In this document: piece after piece, positions 44,301 to 51,692 of the stretch | Layout of the letters: each line of letters begins with the position of its first letter | Position numbering within the stretch: the stretch's first letter is position 1 | Assembly: GCA_016705235.1 (NCBI GenBank) | Contig: JADIYP010000001.1 | Coordinates: 1,473,880-1,537,879 of the forward strand | Direction of reading: 5' to 3' | Source: Candidatus Leptovillus affinis | GTDB lineage: Bacteria; Chloroflexota; Anaerolineae; Promineifilales; Promineifilaceae | Length of the DNA: 64,000 nt | Translations under genes and position numbers: made by a program | The notes under the pieces: model-generated | The model's database searches: none | Seen by the model: the letters and a program-made list of their open reading frames with translations, nothing else | Told to the model about the DNA's origin: nothing

Positions 44301-44412
44301 GGCTTTGCGCCACGGCATTGTCGGCTGGATTCAGAAGCCGTTTGAAGTGGAACAAATCGTGACGGCCTTGCAAACCGCATTGGCTGCCGATCTCCCCTCA
44401 AATAGCAGGTAG
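41383..44412 (+). CDS. Large hybrid histidine kinase (membrane, PAS, GAF, PAS, kinase, receiver)
   Basis: The 1009-residue protein has about five or six membrane helices (30-205), PAS (about 218-330: TTVLDTSGALVMVCDPDGRIERFN), GAF (about 345-510: IVPFKAAHIMFLN), and a second PAS (about 520-620: HILNTVQDGILLLDAHLK). The DHp contains H643 in GIAHDFNNIMTV, followed by an ATPase domain (NLVVNARDAMPDGG, GTGLGLSQVYNI) and a C-terminal receiver with D935 in VLSDMVMPD. The NtrB-like IAHDFNN motif is typical of PAS-hybrid kinases. The ATG at 41383 is chosen because upstream codons lack features. Its last 82 bp overlap the convergent YdcF gene. Confidence 0.92.
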   Translation: MSFSQFPRSFDLHTDSPQTLEAWRDQLLHWVLRGILLFWVAGLSVGLVTTYQIGQQTGNWLTSWLVIGFYLLVAAAMLVVTFLPRLGYAARVTAFLLLVYLFGVADFSFRGYSGDGRVFLLAFIVLTAIFFNIRRSVAALLIGVGTLLLVAALQLNGYLSFLLLADTNAAVRLADWVNSIAIFLAISIMLVISASYLIRSLEKSVTELRKERDFATTVLDTSGALVMVCDPDGRIERFNRACVALSGYAAAEMVGQSVADRLLTPEGAAQLEPILAHLRQDLQPVHYQGNWLTRTGQRRLIDWTSAVLLGEDGRVQHIISTGIDITQQELAAAERSLLLAAEHEQRLLAETLAEATLSLASQTQPEDLLDQILRQVQRIVPFKAAHIMFLNDDILQIARWQGYDKLGGEALVTNLEQSLSAMPLEREVVDSRQTAVIPDTYQDPRWIVYTDTAWVRSHLVVPILQQDNVLGLLRLDGDTPGEFDDQDTQRLQHIAATIAIALQNSRLLQETQQIAQRVQHILNTVQDGILLLDAHLKVELANPAAQNYLTFLVRTPSGQPIKSLGGRPIYELLQAPPADALWHDVFVPQFARTFEVRAQPTQTQSGGWVLVLRDTTEARKQQQYLQAQERLVMIGQLAAGIAHDFNNIMTVILLYTQMLLKTPELPAYLSERLETVFQQSKLAASLISQILDFSRQSDVQRRPLSLLPFLKEFFHLLRRMLPEIIELRLEYEEGDYVISADLTRLQQVVMNLVVNARDAMPDGGNLRLELTRLAVKADGARPLPDMPPGEWICLQVSDTGEGMSPEIQRRIFEPLFTTKARSKGTGLGLSQVYNIIKHHQGYIDVDSTPGEGTTFYLYFPAQTRLTPFLTEGSHAVAQRGAGQLILVVEDEQITREAICTTLESFNYRTYSAANGEEAIRLFQAFSDEIALVLSDMVMPDISGATLYSRLRVIQPEIKMIILTGYPFGEEDRAALRHGIVGWIQKPFEVEQIVTALQTALAADLPSNSR

Positions 44413-44975
44413 CTGGCCACTTCCTGCGCAAAAGCCCGCAGTTTTGTCCGCCAACTGATCCATTGAATGCTCCGTGTGGGCGAGCTGTAGGCTTGCATGT
44501 TCAGGTCAGCGGCGATGGCCATGGCGCGTTTCATGTGGAAGGGCGTGCTGACGATGAGGAAGGTGTCGAGTTGCTGAGCCACGGCCGTTTCCCGCGCATT
44601 CTTCAGGTTTTCCAGGGTGTTGCTGGAAGTGGTCTCGCGCAAAATGGCTTCCGGCGGCACGCCGTGCGCCAGCGCAAACTGCGCCGCAACGTCGGCCTCG
44701 GTCGGTTCGCCGGGGCGGCCCTGCCCGCCGGTGAAGAGGATGTACCGCACGGTTCCGGCCTGATACAGGCGAATGGCGTGGTTGATGCGCTCGCGCAAGA
44801 CGGGCGACGGCCGTTCGCCAAACACCGCTGCGCCCAACACAATCGCTGCATCTGCCGGGCGGGTTTCGTCCACGCGGGCGTAGGCATACACCTGCCACGC
44901 AGCCCAGGCCACTATCCAGCAGACCAGGAAAACAGAGAGGAAGACGGCCGTTTTTACTGGTTTGCGCCAGCGCAT
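44331..44975 (-). CDS. YdcF/SanA-family (DUF218) membrane protein
   Basis: The 214-residue protein has one N-terminal membrane helix (about 8-28) and a DUF218 domain: DAAIVLGAAVFGERPSPVLRERIN, ILFTGGQGRPGEPTEADV, ILRETTSSNTLENL, and VSTPFHMKRAMAIA. SanA/YdcF proteins act at the envelope and influence barrier function or sugar-lipid handling. The ATG at 44975 lies just after the DUF58 stop. The C-terminal part beyond SYLLFEG overlaps the hybrid kinase's end on the other strand, so the true end of the fold is near 44400 and the tail may be an extension. Confidence 0.87.
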   Translation of the reverse strand: MRWRKPVKTAVFLSVFLVCWIVAWAAWQVYAYARVDETRPADAAIVLGAAVFGERPSPVLRERINHAIRLYQAGTVRYILFTGGQGRPGEPTEADVAAQFALAHGVPPEAILRETTSSNTLENLKNARETAVAQQLDTFLIVSTPFHMKRAMAIAADLNMQAYSSPTRSIQWISWRTKLRAFAQEVASYLLFEGRSAANAVCKAVTICSTSNGF

Positions 44976-44983
44976 ACAGACCA

Positions 44984-45883
44984 CTATTTGACAACGCCCT
45001 TCAGGCGTAAGGTTTGCATCACCACTTTTTCCCAGGGCGTATCGGTGACGAGGGGGATGTAGTGGCTGGCCCGACCGGCGCAAAAGGCGGCGATTTCGCC
45101 CTGCCAGGCTTGTAAACGCTGCCGGTAGGCGGCCAGCGTGGCTCCGTCCAGGCTGATTTCGGCGTCCTGACCGGTTTCCACATCTACCAGTTTCAGGTCG
45201 CCGCTGAGGGGCGGGTCGACTTCGTCGGGGCTGAGCAGGTGAATGAGGCCGACTTCGTAACCACGGGACAGCACGGCCGTTACCCCATCCTTATAGCCGC
45301 CTGGCGAGAGCAAATCGCTGATGACGAAGAGCAGGCCAGGGCGACGGCCGTGCAGCGCATAATTGCGCAGCGACAGGTTCAAATCGGTCGGGCCGCTGGC
45401 TGTGCTGGTTTCTAAAAATTGCAGCAGGCGCAGGCTGTTTTGTTGGCCGCGAAACGGTCCCCAATTGCGGTTGCCCTGGCTGGTGAGCAGAGTCACTGTC
45501 AGCAAATCGCCGGACGTGAGGGCAATATGGCCGAGCGCGCCGGCCAGGCGGAGGGCATAGAGGAGTTTGTTGGTTTGTTGGTTTGTTGATTGGTTGGTAG
45601 GGGGCCAGTCCATGCTGGCGCTGGCGTCGATGAGCAGGTGGACGGAGAGGTCTTCTTCTTCTTCGAGCAGTTTGATAAACGGCCGTTCCAACCGCGCATA
45701 CACATTCCAATCCAGCCGCCGCAAATCATCGCCCTTCACATAGTTGCGATAGTCGGCAAATTCAATAGACGTGCCGCGCTTCCGGCTGCGCCGGTCGCCC
45801 TTCATTATCCCCACGCGCACCTGCTCGGCCACAAGGGTAAGTTGTTCCAGCTTGCGCAGGGTGGGTTCGTCGAAAAGGTTCAT
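44984..45883 (-). CDS. DUF58 domain protein
   Basis: The 299-residue protein has the DUF58 core: GDRRSRKRGTSIEFADYRNYVKGDDLRRLDWNVYARL, then an atypical VWA-like fold (HLLIDASASMDW, LFVISDLLSPGGY). DUF58 proteins nearly always partner MoxR ATPases, and this one follows the moxR-like gene directly. A run of Asn/Gln/Thr (PTNQSTNQQTNK) interrupts the VWA-like region right after the DxSxS site, encoded by short TTGGTTTGT repeats at 45568-45598. The start at 45883 gives the family N-terminus. Confidence 0.9.
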   Translation of the reverse strand: MNLFDEPTLRKLEQLTLVAEQVRVGIMKGDRRSRKRGTSIEFADYRNYVKGDDLRRLDWNVYARLERPFIKLLEEEEDLSVHLLIDASASMDWPPTNQSTNQQTNKLLYALRLAGALGHIALTSGDLLTVTLLTSQGNRNWGPFRGQQNSLRLLQFLETSTASGPTDLNLSLRNYALHGRRPGLLFVISDLLSPGGYKDGVTAVLSRGYEVGLIHLLSPDEVDPPLSGDLKLVDVETGQDAEISLDGATLAAYRQRLQAWQGEIAAFCAGRASHYIPLVTDTPWEKVVMQTLRLKGVVK

Positions 45884-45888
45884 GGGAA

Positions 45889-45944
45889 GAAGGAGATTGG
45901 AGATTAGAGATCGAACCAACCTCCAATCTCTAATTTCTAGTCTC
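45889..45944. repeat. Inverted GATTGGAGATTAGAGA element
   Basis: GGAGATTGGAGATTAGAGAT faces CCTCCAATCTCTAATTTCTA. It lies between moxR and the DUF58 gene and covers the 3' end of moxR. Related copies: 46931-46965 and 60043-60095. Confidence 0.75.
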
Positions 45945-46914
45945 TTTTCACCTTATCCAGCAAATCCGCCACCACGTCGTCTGGCCGGATGCCTTCGGCC
46001 TGGCCCTCGAAGTTGAGCAGCAGGCGGTGGCGCAGGGCGGCGGGGGCGACGGCGGCGATGTCGTCGAAGGCGACGTTGAGACGGCCGTCTAACAGCGCCG
46101 TAATTTTCCCGCCCAGCACCAGCGCCTGCGCCCCGCGCGGGCTGGAGCCGTAACGCACGTAATTGTTGACGCGCGGCGCAGGGCTGCCGCCGGGATGCGT
46201 GGCGACTACCAGACGGCTAACGTAGTCGGTGACGTGGCTGGGGATGGGAATCTGGCGGGCAAGCTGCTGCATGGCGATGATGGTGGGGCCGGAAACGGCC
46301 GTGGCCGCCACCGCCACCTCTTTGCCGGTTGTGCGCGTTAAAATTTCCGTTAACTCGGCTGACGAAGGGAAGCCGACATTGATTTTGAACAGGAAGCGGT
46401 CTAATTGTGCCTCCGGCAGCGGGTAAGTGCCTTCTTGTTCGATGGGGTTTTGCGTTGCCAGCACAAAAAACGGTTCTGGCAGTGTGTAGGTGTGGGTAGA
46501 CACAGTGACGGTGTGTTCTTGCATGGCCTCCAACAGCGCCGATTGGGTTTTAGGCGTGGCGCGGTTGATTTCGTCGGCCAAAATCAGGTTGGCAAAGACG
46601 GGGCCTTGTTGGAAGCGGAATTGGCGACGGCCGTCGCCCACCTCTTCCATGATGTCCGTGCCGGTGATGTCGGCGGGCATCAGGTCGGGCGTAAACTGGA
46701 TGCGGCTGAAGTCCAGGCTCATCGCCTGAGCAAAGGTGCGCACCAGCATGGTTTTGCCCAGCCCGGGCACACCCTCCAGCAGCACATGCCCGCCGCTGAG
46801 AATGCCAATCAGCACATGCCGCACCACGTCTCGCTGCCCGACGATAACTTTGGCGATTTCGGCTTCGATGGCTACGGCCGTTTCCCGAAAATTTTCTATA
46901 GTGAAATCAGTCAT
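45937..46914 (-). CDS. MoxR-family AAA ATPase
   Basis: The 325-residue protein has Walker A GVPGLGKT (48-55), Walker B LILADEINR, sensor 1 ATQNPIEQEGTYPLPEAQLDRFL, and the C-terminal lid with RYGSSPRGAQALV. MoxR ATPases are chaperone-like machines that act on VWA proteins. It sits between the Gln-rich membrane protein and DUF58 in one leftward run, so it is the motor of this envelope module. The ATG at 46914 is preferred because upstream in-frame codons come from an inverted repeat (46931-46965). Confidence 0.94.
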   Translation of the reverse strand: MTDFTIENFRETAVAIEAEIAKVIVGQRDVVRHVLIGILSGGHVLLEGVPGLGKTMLVRTFAQAMSLDFSRIQFTPDLMPADITGTDIMEEVGDGRRQFRFQQGPVFANLILADEINRATPKTQSALLEAMQEHTVTVSTHTYTLPEPFFVLATQNPIEQEGTYPLPEAQLDRFLFKINVGFPSSAELTEILTRTTGKEVAVAATAVSGPTIIAMQQLARQIPIPSHVTDYVSRLVVATHPGGSPAPRVNNYVRYGSSPRGAQALVLGGKITALLDGRLNVAFDDIAAVAPAALRHRLLLNFEGQAEGIRPDDVVADLLDKVKRD

Positions 46915-46962
46915 TGGTAAATTCCTGGGGAGATGGGTTCGATCTCTAATCTCCAATCTCCC

Positions 46963-48582
46963 TTATGGTTCAAGAGACGAAAAATAATCGCGGATGTAAC
47001 CTTTCATGCCTAACGGAATGTAATCCCTGGATAGGGCTTCCGAGGCGGCGTTGCGGTAGTCGCCGAAGACCTGGTTATAGGGAACAGTGCTGCCTTCTGT
47101 GCCCAATTGGGTGGGCGTTTCGCTGAGCAGCGCGCCGCAGTTAGCCGGATTGGCGGCGCATTCGGCGGGCAATTCCACGTCTACCCCTTGCTCGCCGCTA
47201 AGGTCACGGATTTCCGGCACAAAAACGTTCTCGGCATGGCCGCCGCCGGGACCGGGGCCGCCGGTTCCTTCGCCCTGATCATTGCCCGCGCCTTGTCCCA
47301 ATCCCTGCCCTTCTCCTTGTCCTTCCCCTTGCCCATCACCGTTTCCCTGACCTTGTTGGCTCTGACTTTGTCCTTGCCCGGTTTGATTTCCCTGGGCTGT
47401 TTGTTCCTGTCCTTGCCCAGATTGCCCGGCCTGAGCGATTTCCTGACGGCCGTTCGCCAACTGCCCGGCGGCGGCTTGGGCCTGCTGCCCGGCGGCGTTT
47501 TCCTGCGCCCGCTGCTGCAGCGTGCCGGCCGCGTCGCGCAGCGCTTCTTGCGCGGCGGCCGTGTCGCCGTTTTGCAAAGCCTGGGCCGCGTCGGCCAACT
47601 GTTGGGCCAGTTGGTCATCCACGCCTTGCAGCGCGGCGGCCGTGGCGGCCAAATCATTGGCCAGCGCCTGCCGTTCTTCCGGGCTGAGGGTAGGCAAATT
47701 GTCGGCCAGTTGGGCGGCGGCGGCAGCGGCGCCGGACAAATCGCCGCTTTGCAAGCTTTGGCCGAGCTGCTGCCCGGCGCTGTTTTCGGCCAGCGGTTGG
47801 CCGGCTTCTTGCAGGCGCTGCTGCAATTCGCCGGTGTTGTTGTCGGCGGCTAGCTGGCGCAGATCGGCTTCCGCTTCGGAGAGGGTGGCCACGGCTTGCT
47901 CCGGCGACGTGTTGCCCGCTTGCAAATCTTGCAACGCGCCTGCGATGGGTTGGAGCAGTTCTTGCTGTTGTTCTTCTGTCAGGCTGTCGTTTTGTTGGAT
48001 TTCTTCTTGCAGCGCTTCCAGGGTTTGGATTTGTTCGGCGATGGCTTGCTGGACGGCGCGCGCTTTTTTGAGGATGGTTTCCTGGGGATTGGGCAGCAGC
48101 ACGGCCGTTGCCAACACCACCATGGCTATCAAAATAAAGGCCCAATCACGGCCGTTCACGCGCAAAGGCAGGTCGCGGGCGGCATCAACGCGGGCTGCGG
48201 CCGTTAAGGTGTCCGCCAACTGTTCCTCGGCAATCTCTGGCGGGACTGTTAGCGCGCCGGTGTGGATTTCGACGGCCGTTCCCGCTCGCTCTTTCAGCCC
48301 AAACTGCCGGTCGGCAAACCGCGCCTGAGCCAGCAGCGTGGCCCGCTGCCCCAGTACAGCCAGCAAACCAACCAGCAAACCAATCAGCCCGGCCCCAACC
48401 GCCACATAAGCTATTTGCCGATTGTCCAATAACGGCCGTAACCGCGCCGCTGTGGCCACGATCACCGCCAGCATGAGTCCGGCCAGCAGGCCCTTTGGCA
48501 GCCACAACAGGCCATCGCGCACACGGCGACGGCCGTGCCAGCGGCGTAATTGCGCAACAAGGTCTTGAAAATTTGTGTCCAT
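46963..48582 (-). CDS. Gln/Gly-rich membrane protein of the MoxR operon
   Basis: The 539-residue protein has two adjacent membrane helices (about 28-45 and 55-80) and a third (about 148-165). A long Gln/Ala helical region (about 170-385, coiled-coil like, with QTLEALQEEIQQNDSLTEEQ) and a Gly/Gln low-complexity stretch (about 390-450, GQGEGQGEGQGLGQGAG) follow. The C-terminal segment is conserved-looking (VFGDYRNAASEALSRDYIPLGMKGYIRDYFSSLEP). The architecture resembles DUF4175-like proteins found beside MoxR, DUF58 and VWA genes. It may be the membrane scaffold or client of the ATPase. Repeat-rich DNA makes it prone to length variation. Confidence 0.75.
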   Translation of the reverse strand: MDTNFQDLVAQLRRWHGRRRVRDGLLWLPKGLLAGLMLAVIVATAARLRPLLDNRQIAYVAVGAGLIGLLVGLLAVLGQRATLLAQARFADRQFGLKERAGTAVEIHTGALTVPPEIAEEQLADTLTAAARVDAARDLPLRVNGRDWAFILIAMVVLATAVLLPNPQETILKKARAVQQAIAEQIQTLEALQEEIQQNDSLTEEQQQELLQPIAGALQDLQAGNTSPEQAVATLSEAEADLRQLAADNNTGELQQRLQEAGQPLAENSAGQQLGQSLQSGDLSGAAAAAAQLADNLPTLSPEERQALANDLAATAAALQGVDDQLAQQLADAAQALQNGDTAAAQEALRDAAGTLQQRAQENAAGQQAQAAAGQLANGRQEIAQAGQSGQGQEQTAQGNQTGQGQSQSQQGQGNGDGQGEGQGEGQGLGQGAGNDQGEGTGGPGPGGGHAENVFVPEIRDLSGEQGVDVELPAECAANPANCGALLSETPTQLGTEGSTVPYNQVFGDYRNAASEALSRDYIPLGMKGYIRDYFSSLEP

Positions 48583-48647
48583 AAAGTTCTAAGCGGCCAA
48601 TGCTAAATGCCCATCATGGGTCTTTGGGATTTCATGGGGTTTGGTCT

Positions 48648-48705
48648 GATGCGTGATACGTGATGTGTGAAACCTCTCTGGTCACGCATCACGTATCACG
48701 CATCA
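48648..48705. repeat. Inverted GATGCGT array
   Basis: TGATGCGTGATACGTGATGT and GTCACGCATCACGTATCACG form the two arms, both with the same variant unit (GATACGT/ACGTATC). It separates the ABC permease gene from the Gln-rich protein gene on the same strand. Confidence 0.85.
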
Positions 48706-48742
48706 GGGGCTGTCAACCCACTGAGTTCCTGATGAACCCCCA

Positions 48743-49669
48743 TCATTTGTTGGCAATCCGCCGCACGCGGCGCACGCTGAGCGCATAAAACAACAGAGCC
48801 AACAAACTGTAGAGTAGCAGAAAAATCGGCCAGGGCGATGGAAACCAGAAGGTACGGCCAGAAAAAGAAGATTGAAAAAAGAAAATCGCGTCTTCTTGCT
48901 GCAAAACCAGGTCACTCACAATTAAAGCCGCCGGGAGGTTGGTCGCCGCCAAAAACACGCCAAGATACAACAAAATCACTTCACCCACCCAACTGACCGA
49001 CATGCCGGCCATGATCGGGCTGGCAAACAGGCTGAACAACAAGACCAACATGGGAATACCGGCGATCATGAACAAGATGCCGGCGAAGGTGGCTACGCTG
49101 GCGGCCTGCGTGCTGCGCATCACACTGGAGCAATAAAGCCCCCACAAAGCAAACGTAACTGCGCCCACCAAAATGATGAGCTGCGAGACGATCAATTCCT
49201 CTGCGGCCACGCCGCCCAACAAAAAGGCAATGCTTTGCAGCGGAACAGAGGCAATAATCAGCAAGAAGACGTAGCTGAGGGCGGAAATGAGCTTGCCCGT
49301 GACCAACGTTTTGGCAGAGAGCAGCGTCGTGCGCAGCAGATCGTAAGTCTGGCGTTCTTTTTCGCCGCTGATGGCTCCCACCGTGAAGGATGGGCCAACA
49401 AAAATGACCATGAACGTTTGAATGGTTAATACGCCGCCGAACACGGCTTTGCCGGCCTGGCGGGAATCGGTGGAGCCATAGGGGTCGTTGGCGGCGGCGG
49501 CGTAGGCGGCATAAATGAGGGTGACGAAGACGCTCATGGCGATCAGGTACACGGTTAGCACGACAAAGGCGCGACGGCCGCGCATGCGGCTGCGTAGTTC
49601 TTTCATCGTGACCGGATTTTGCCTCAGGGATCGCAGGCGTTTTTTCGGGAGTTCGGTTATTTCGCTCAT
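48743..49669 (-). CDS. ABC-2-type transporter permease
   Basis: The 308-residue protein has six membrane helices and the ABC-2 N-terminus NPVTMKELRSRMRGRRAFVVLTVYL, followed by SGEKERQTYDLLRTTLLSAKTLVTGKLISAL, the conserved coupling segment that contacts the ATPase. The substrate is unknown. It is the last of three transporter genes (ATPase, permease, permease) in one leftward run, and its partner permease ends 47 bp upstream. Confidence 0.9.
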   Translation of the reverse strand: MSEITELPKKRLRSLRQNPVTMKELRSRMRGRRAFVVLTVYLIAMSVFVTLIYAAYAAAANDPYGSTDSRQAGKAVFGGVLTIQTFMVIFVGPSFTVGAISGEKERQTYDLLRTTLLSAKTLVTGKLISALSYVFLLIIASVPLQSIAFLLGGVAAEELIVSQLIILVGAVTFALWGLYCSSVMRSTQAASVATFAGILFMIAGIPMLVLLFSLFASPIMAGMSVSWVGEVILLYLGVFLAATNLPAALIVSDLVLQQEDAIFFFQSSFSGRTFWFPSPWPIFLLLYSLLALLFYALSVRRVRRIANK

Positions 49670-49715
49670 AATGATTTATGCCGGAGAGGCGAACGTGTTC
49701 GCCTTTGGGCGATTG

Positions 49716-50516
49716 TTATCCGTAGCTTAACTTTTTTGCCTGATGAGAGAGGCCAAACCACACGGCCGTTATCACCAGCCCATAAATCAGCAGCGGCCCG
49801 ACGGTTGGCAGCACCAGAGATAGGGTTTCATTGGCGTTGTTGAGGAGCAGTAAGGCCAGCCATAGGCCGCTGTTGTTGAAGATTTTTAGCAGGATAACGG
49901 CCGTATACGCACCCACCAGCGCCATCATCGCCGATTCCACTACCGTCGACGTGTATAAACCAATCAAGGCGGCAAACATCACTTCGGCCCAGGGCCGCAG
50001 CGTGGTCGTCAGGCCCAGCAGCCAGCCCCACAGCGCCCGTTCGCCGCCAAACACGCTAACCGAAAGAGCCAAAATGCCGCCTTGCAGCAAGCTGAGCGCA
50101 AATAAAATCGGCCAGATGCGCAGCCGCGAGAGCGAGCCAAACAATTTTCCGGCCAGGATCAGGCGCATCGACAGGGGCGTCAGGCGTAAAATGTCCCAGG
50201 TCCCTTGCGCGCGCTCCTGGCTGATGGTGGGCGCGGTGAGCGCCGGGGCTAAAAATTGGGCGTAGAGGGAAACGGCCGTTAACAAAAACCCCGGCAAACA
50301 CAAAAAACATGCCGCCGCAAACAAATCCTCGTTGCCGGAAAACAACGTGGTGTTGGTCGAACCGGCGCAAACGCCCAATAGCACCGCGCCAATTACCATA
50401 AACGGCGAGTAGCGCATCAACTGGGCGTAAAACGGGTTTGGGTTTCCCCACGTACCTTTTTCGCGCAAATAAACCGGGTTCGCCCGCAGCGCCTGCCACC
50501 ATCGCCACGCATTCAA
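49716..50516 (-). CDS. ABC-2-type transporter permease, second subunit
   Basis: The 266-residue protein has about six membrane helices; the start MNAWRWWQALRANPVYLREKG and the segment SQERAQGTWDILRLTPLSMRLILAGKLFGSL match ABC-2 permeases (coupling motif after ERAQGTWD). Its ATG overlaps the ATPase gene's stop by 4 bp, so the two are co-translated. With the other permease it should form a heterodimeric pore driven by the ATPase. Confidence 0.88.
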   Translation of the reverse strand: MNAWRWWQALRANPVYLREKGTWGNPNPFYAQLMRYSPFMVIGAVLLGVCAGSTNTTLFSGNEDLFAAACFLCLPGFLLTAVSLYAQFLAPALTAPTISQERAQGTWDILRLTPLSMRLILAGKLFGSLSRLRIWPILFALSLLQGGILALSVSVFGGERALWGWLLGLTTTLRPWAEVMFAALIGLYTSTVVESAMMALVGAYTAVILLKIFNNSGLWLALLLLNNANETLSLVLPTVGPLLIYGLVITAVWFGLSHQAKKLSYG

Positions 50517-51466
50517 TTGATAATCCCTTGCGTAACGTGCAAGAAAACGTCTTCCAGATCGCCCGTTTCTTCAAAAAAGCCGACCAACGGCAGTTTTTGG
50601 GCCACGATGTCGGCCAGCAGTTGGCCGAGTGCGTTGTCGTCGCCGCTAAAATCGACGCGCAGCGTACCCGGCGGTAAATCGGCGTCGTCGCCAAGGGTGA
50701 CGTTGTGGACCTCCGGGCGGCTGAGCAAAAACGCTTGTAATGGCAGCGTATCGCCCAACGCGCGTAACTGGATCAGCCGATGCGTGCGCAACTGCCGCTG
50801 CATTTCGGCCATATCGCCATGCGCGATGAGCCGCCCCGCCTCGATAATGCCAATGCTGGTGCAAATATCGGCCACTTCCGACAAAATGTGCGAGGAGAAA
50901 AAGATGGTTTTACCCATGTTTTTTAATTCGCGCAGCAGTTCGCGCATCTCAATGCGGGCGCGCGGGTCCAGGCCGCTGGCCGGTTCGTCTAAAATCAGGA
51001 TTTGCGGATCGTGCGTCAGGGTGCGGGCCAGGCAGAGGCGCTGTTTCATGCCTCGGCTCAGGCCTTCGACATAGGCGTCTTTTTTGTGCCCCAGGTCTAC
51101 CAGAGCCAACAAATCGTCGATCATACCGGCGCGGACATTTGGCGGAATGTCGTAACACGCGCCAAAGAAATCCAGGTATTCCCAAACTTTCATGTCGTCG
51201 TAAACGCCGAAAAAGTCCGGCATGTAGCCGATGGCCCGCCTGACGGCGCGTGGATCATCGGTGACGGAATGGCCAGCCACCCATGCTTTGCCGCTGGTGG
51301 GCTTGAGCAGGGTGGTGAGGATGCGCATGGTGGTGGTTTTGCCTGCGCCGTTTGGGCCGATGAAACCAAAGACCGCGCCTTCTTCCAACGTCAGATACAG
51401 GTCGTTGAGGGCGGTCAATTCGCCGTATTGTTTGGTGAGTCCCTGAATTTCAATGATTGTTGACAT
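50513..51466 (-). CDS. ABC transporter ATPase
   Basis: The 317-residue ATPase has Walker A GPNGAGKT (37-44), the Q loop in RAIGYMPDFFGVYDDM, signature LSRGMKQRL, Walker B and D loop ILILDEPASGLDP, and switch His in FFSSHILSE. A 90-residue C-terminal extension of the drug-exporter/GldA type follows. It energises the two ABC-2 permeases encoded just downstream. Combined with MoxR and DUF58 genes it may move or maintain an envelope component rather than a small drug. Confidence 0.95.
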   Translation of the reverse strand: MSTIIEIQGLTKQYGELTALNDLYLTLEEGAVFGFIGPNGAGKTTTMRILTTLLKPTSGKAWVAGHSVTDDPRAVRRAIGYMPDFFGVYDDMKVWEYLDFFGACYDIPPNVRAGMIDDLLALVDLGHKKDAYVEGLSRGMKQRLCLARTLTHDPQILILDEPASGLDPRARIEMRELLRELKNMGKTIFFSSHILSEVADICTSIGIIEAGRLIAHGDMAEMQRQLRTHRLIQLRALGDTLPLQAFLLSRPEVHNVTLGDDADLPPGTLRVDFSGDDNALGQLLADIVAQKLPLVGFFEETGDLEDVFLHVTQGIIN

Positions 51467-51495
51467 AAGATTTTGCTGTATAAATTACTCTGGAA

Positions 51496-51689
51496 AGACC
51501 CTAAGGGTTTAAGTTCCCACAGGGCTAGCTTCTCGAGACCAAACCCTTAGGGTCTGGGTAAACGACCCTAAGGGTTTAAGTTCCCACAGGGCTAGCTTCT
51601 CGAGACCAAACCCTTAGGGTCTGGGTAAACGACCCTAAGGGTTTAAGTTCCCACAGGGCTGGCTTCTCGAGGCCAAACCCTTAGGGTCT
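51496..51689. repeat. Three tandem CCCTAAGGG-family elements (67-bp period)
   Basis: Units at 51496-51555, 51563-51621 and 51630-51689 are nearly identical, each starting GACCCTAAGGGTTTAAG and ending AAACCCTTAGGGTC, separated by TGGGTAAAC-type spacers. They lie inside the operon, between the 808-residue protein gene and the ATPase gene. Confidence 0.95.
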
Positions 51690-51692
51690 GGG

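Noticed and set aside
51496..51689. Three regularly spaced repeats resembling a small CRISPR array
   Set aside because: The whole 67-bp unit is conserved, with no variable spacers, and it belongs to a dispersed palindromic family; no cas genes are present.
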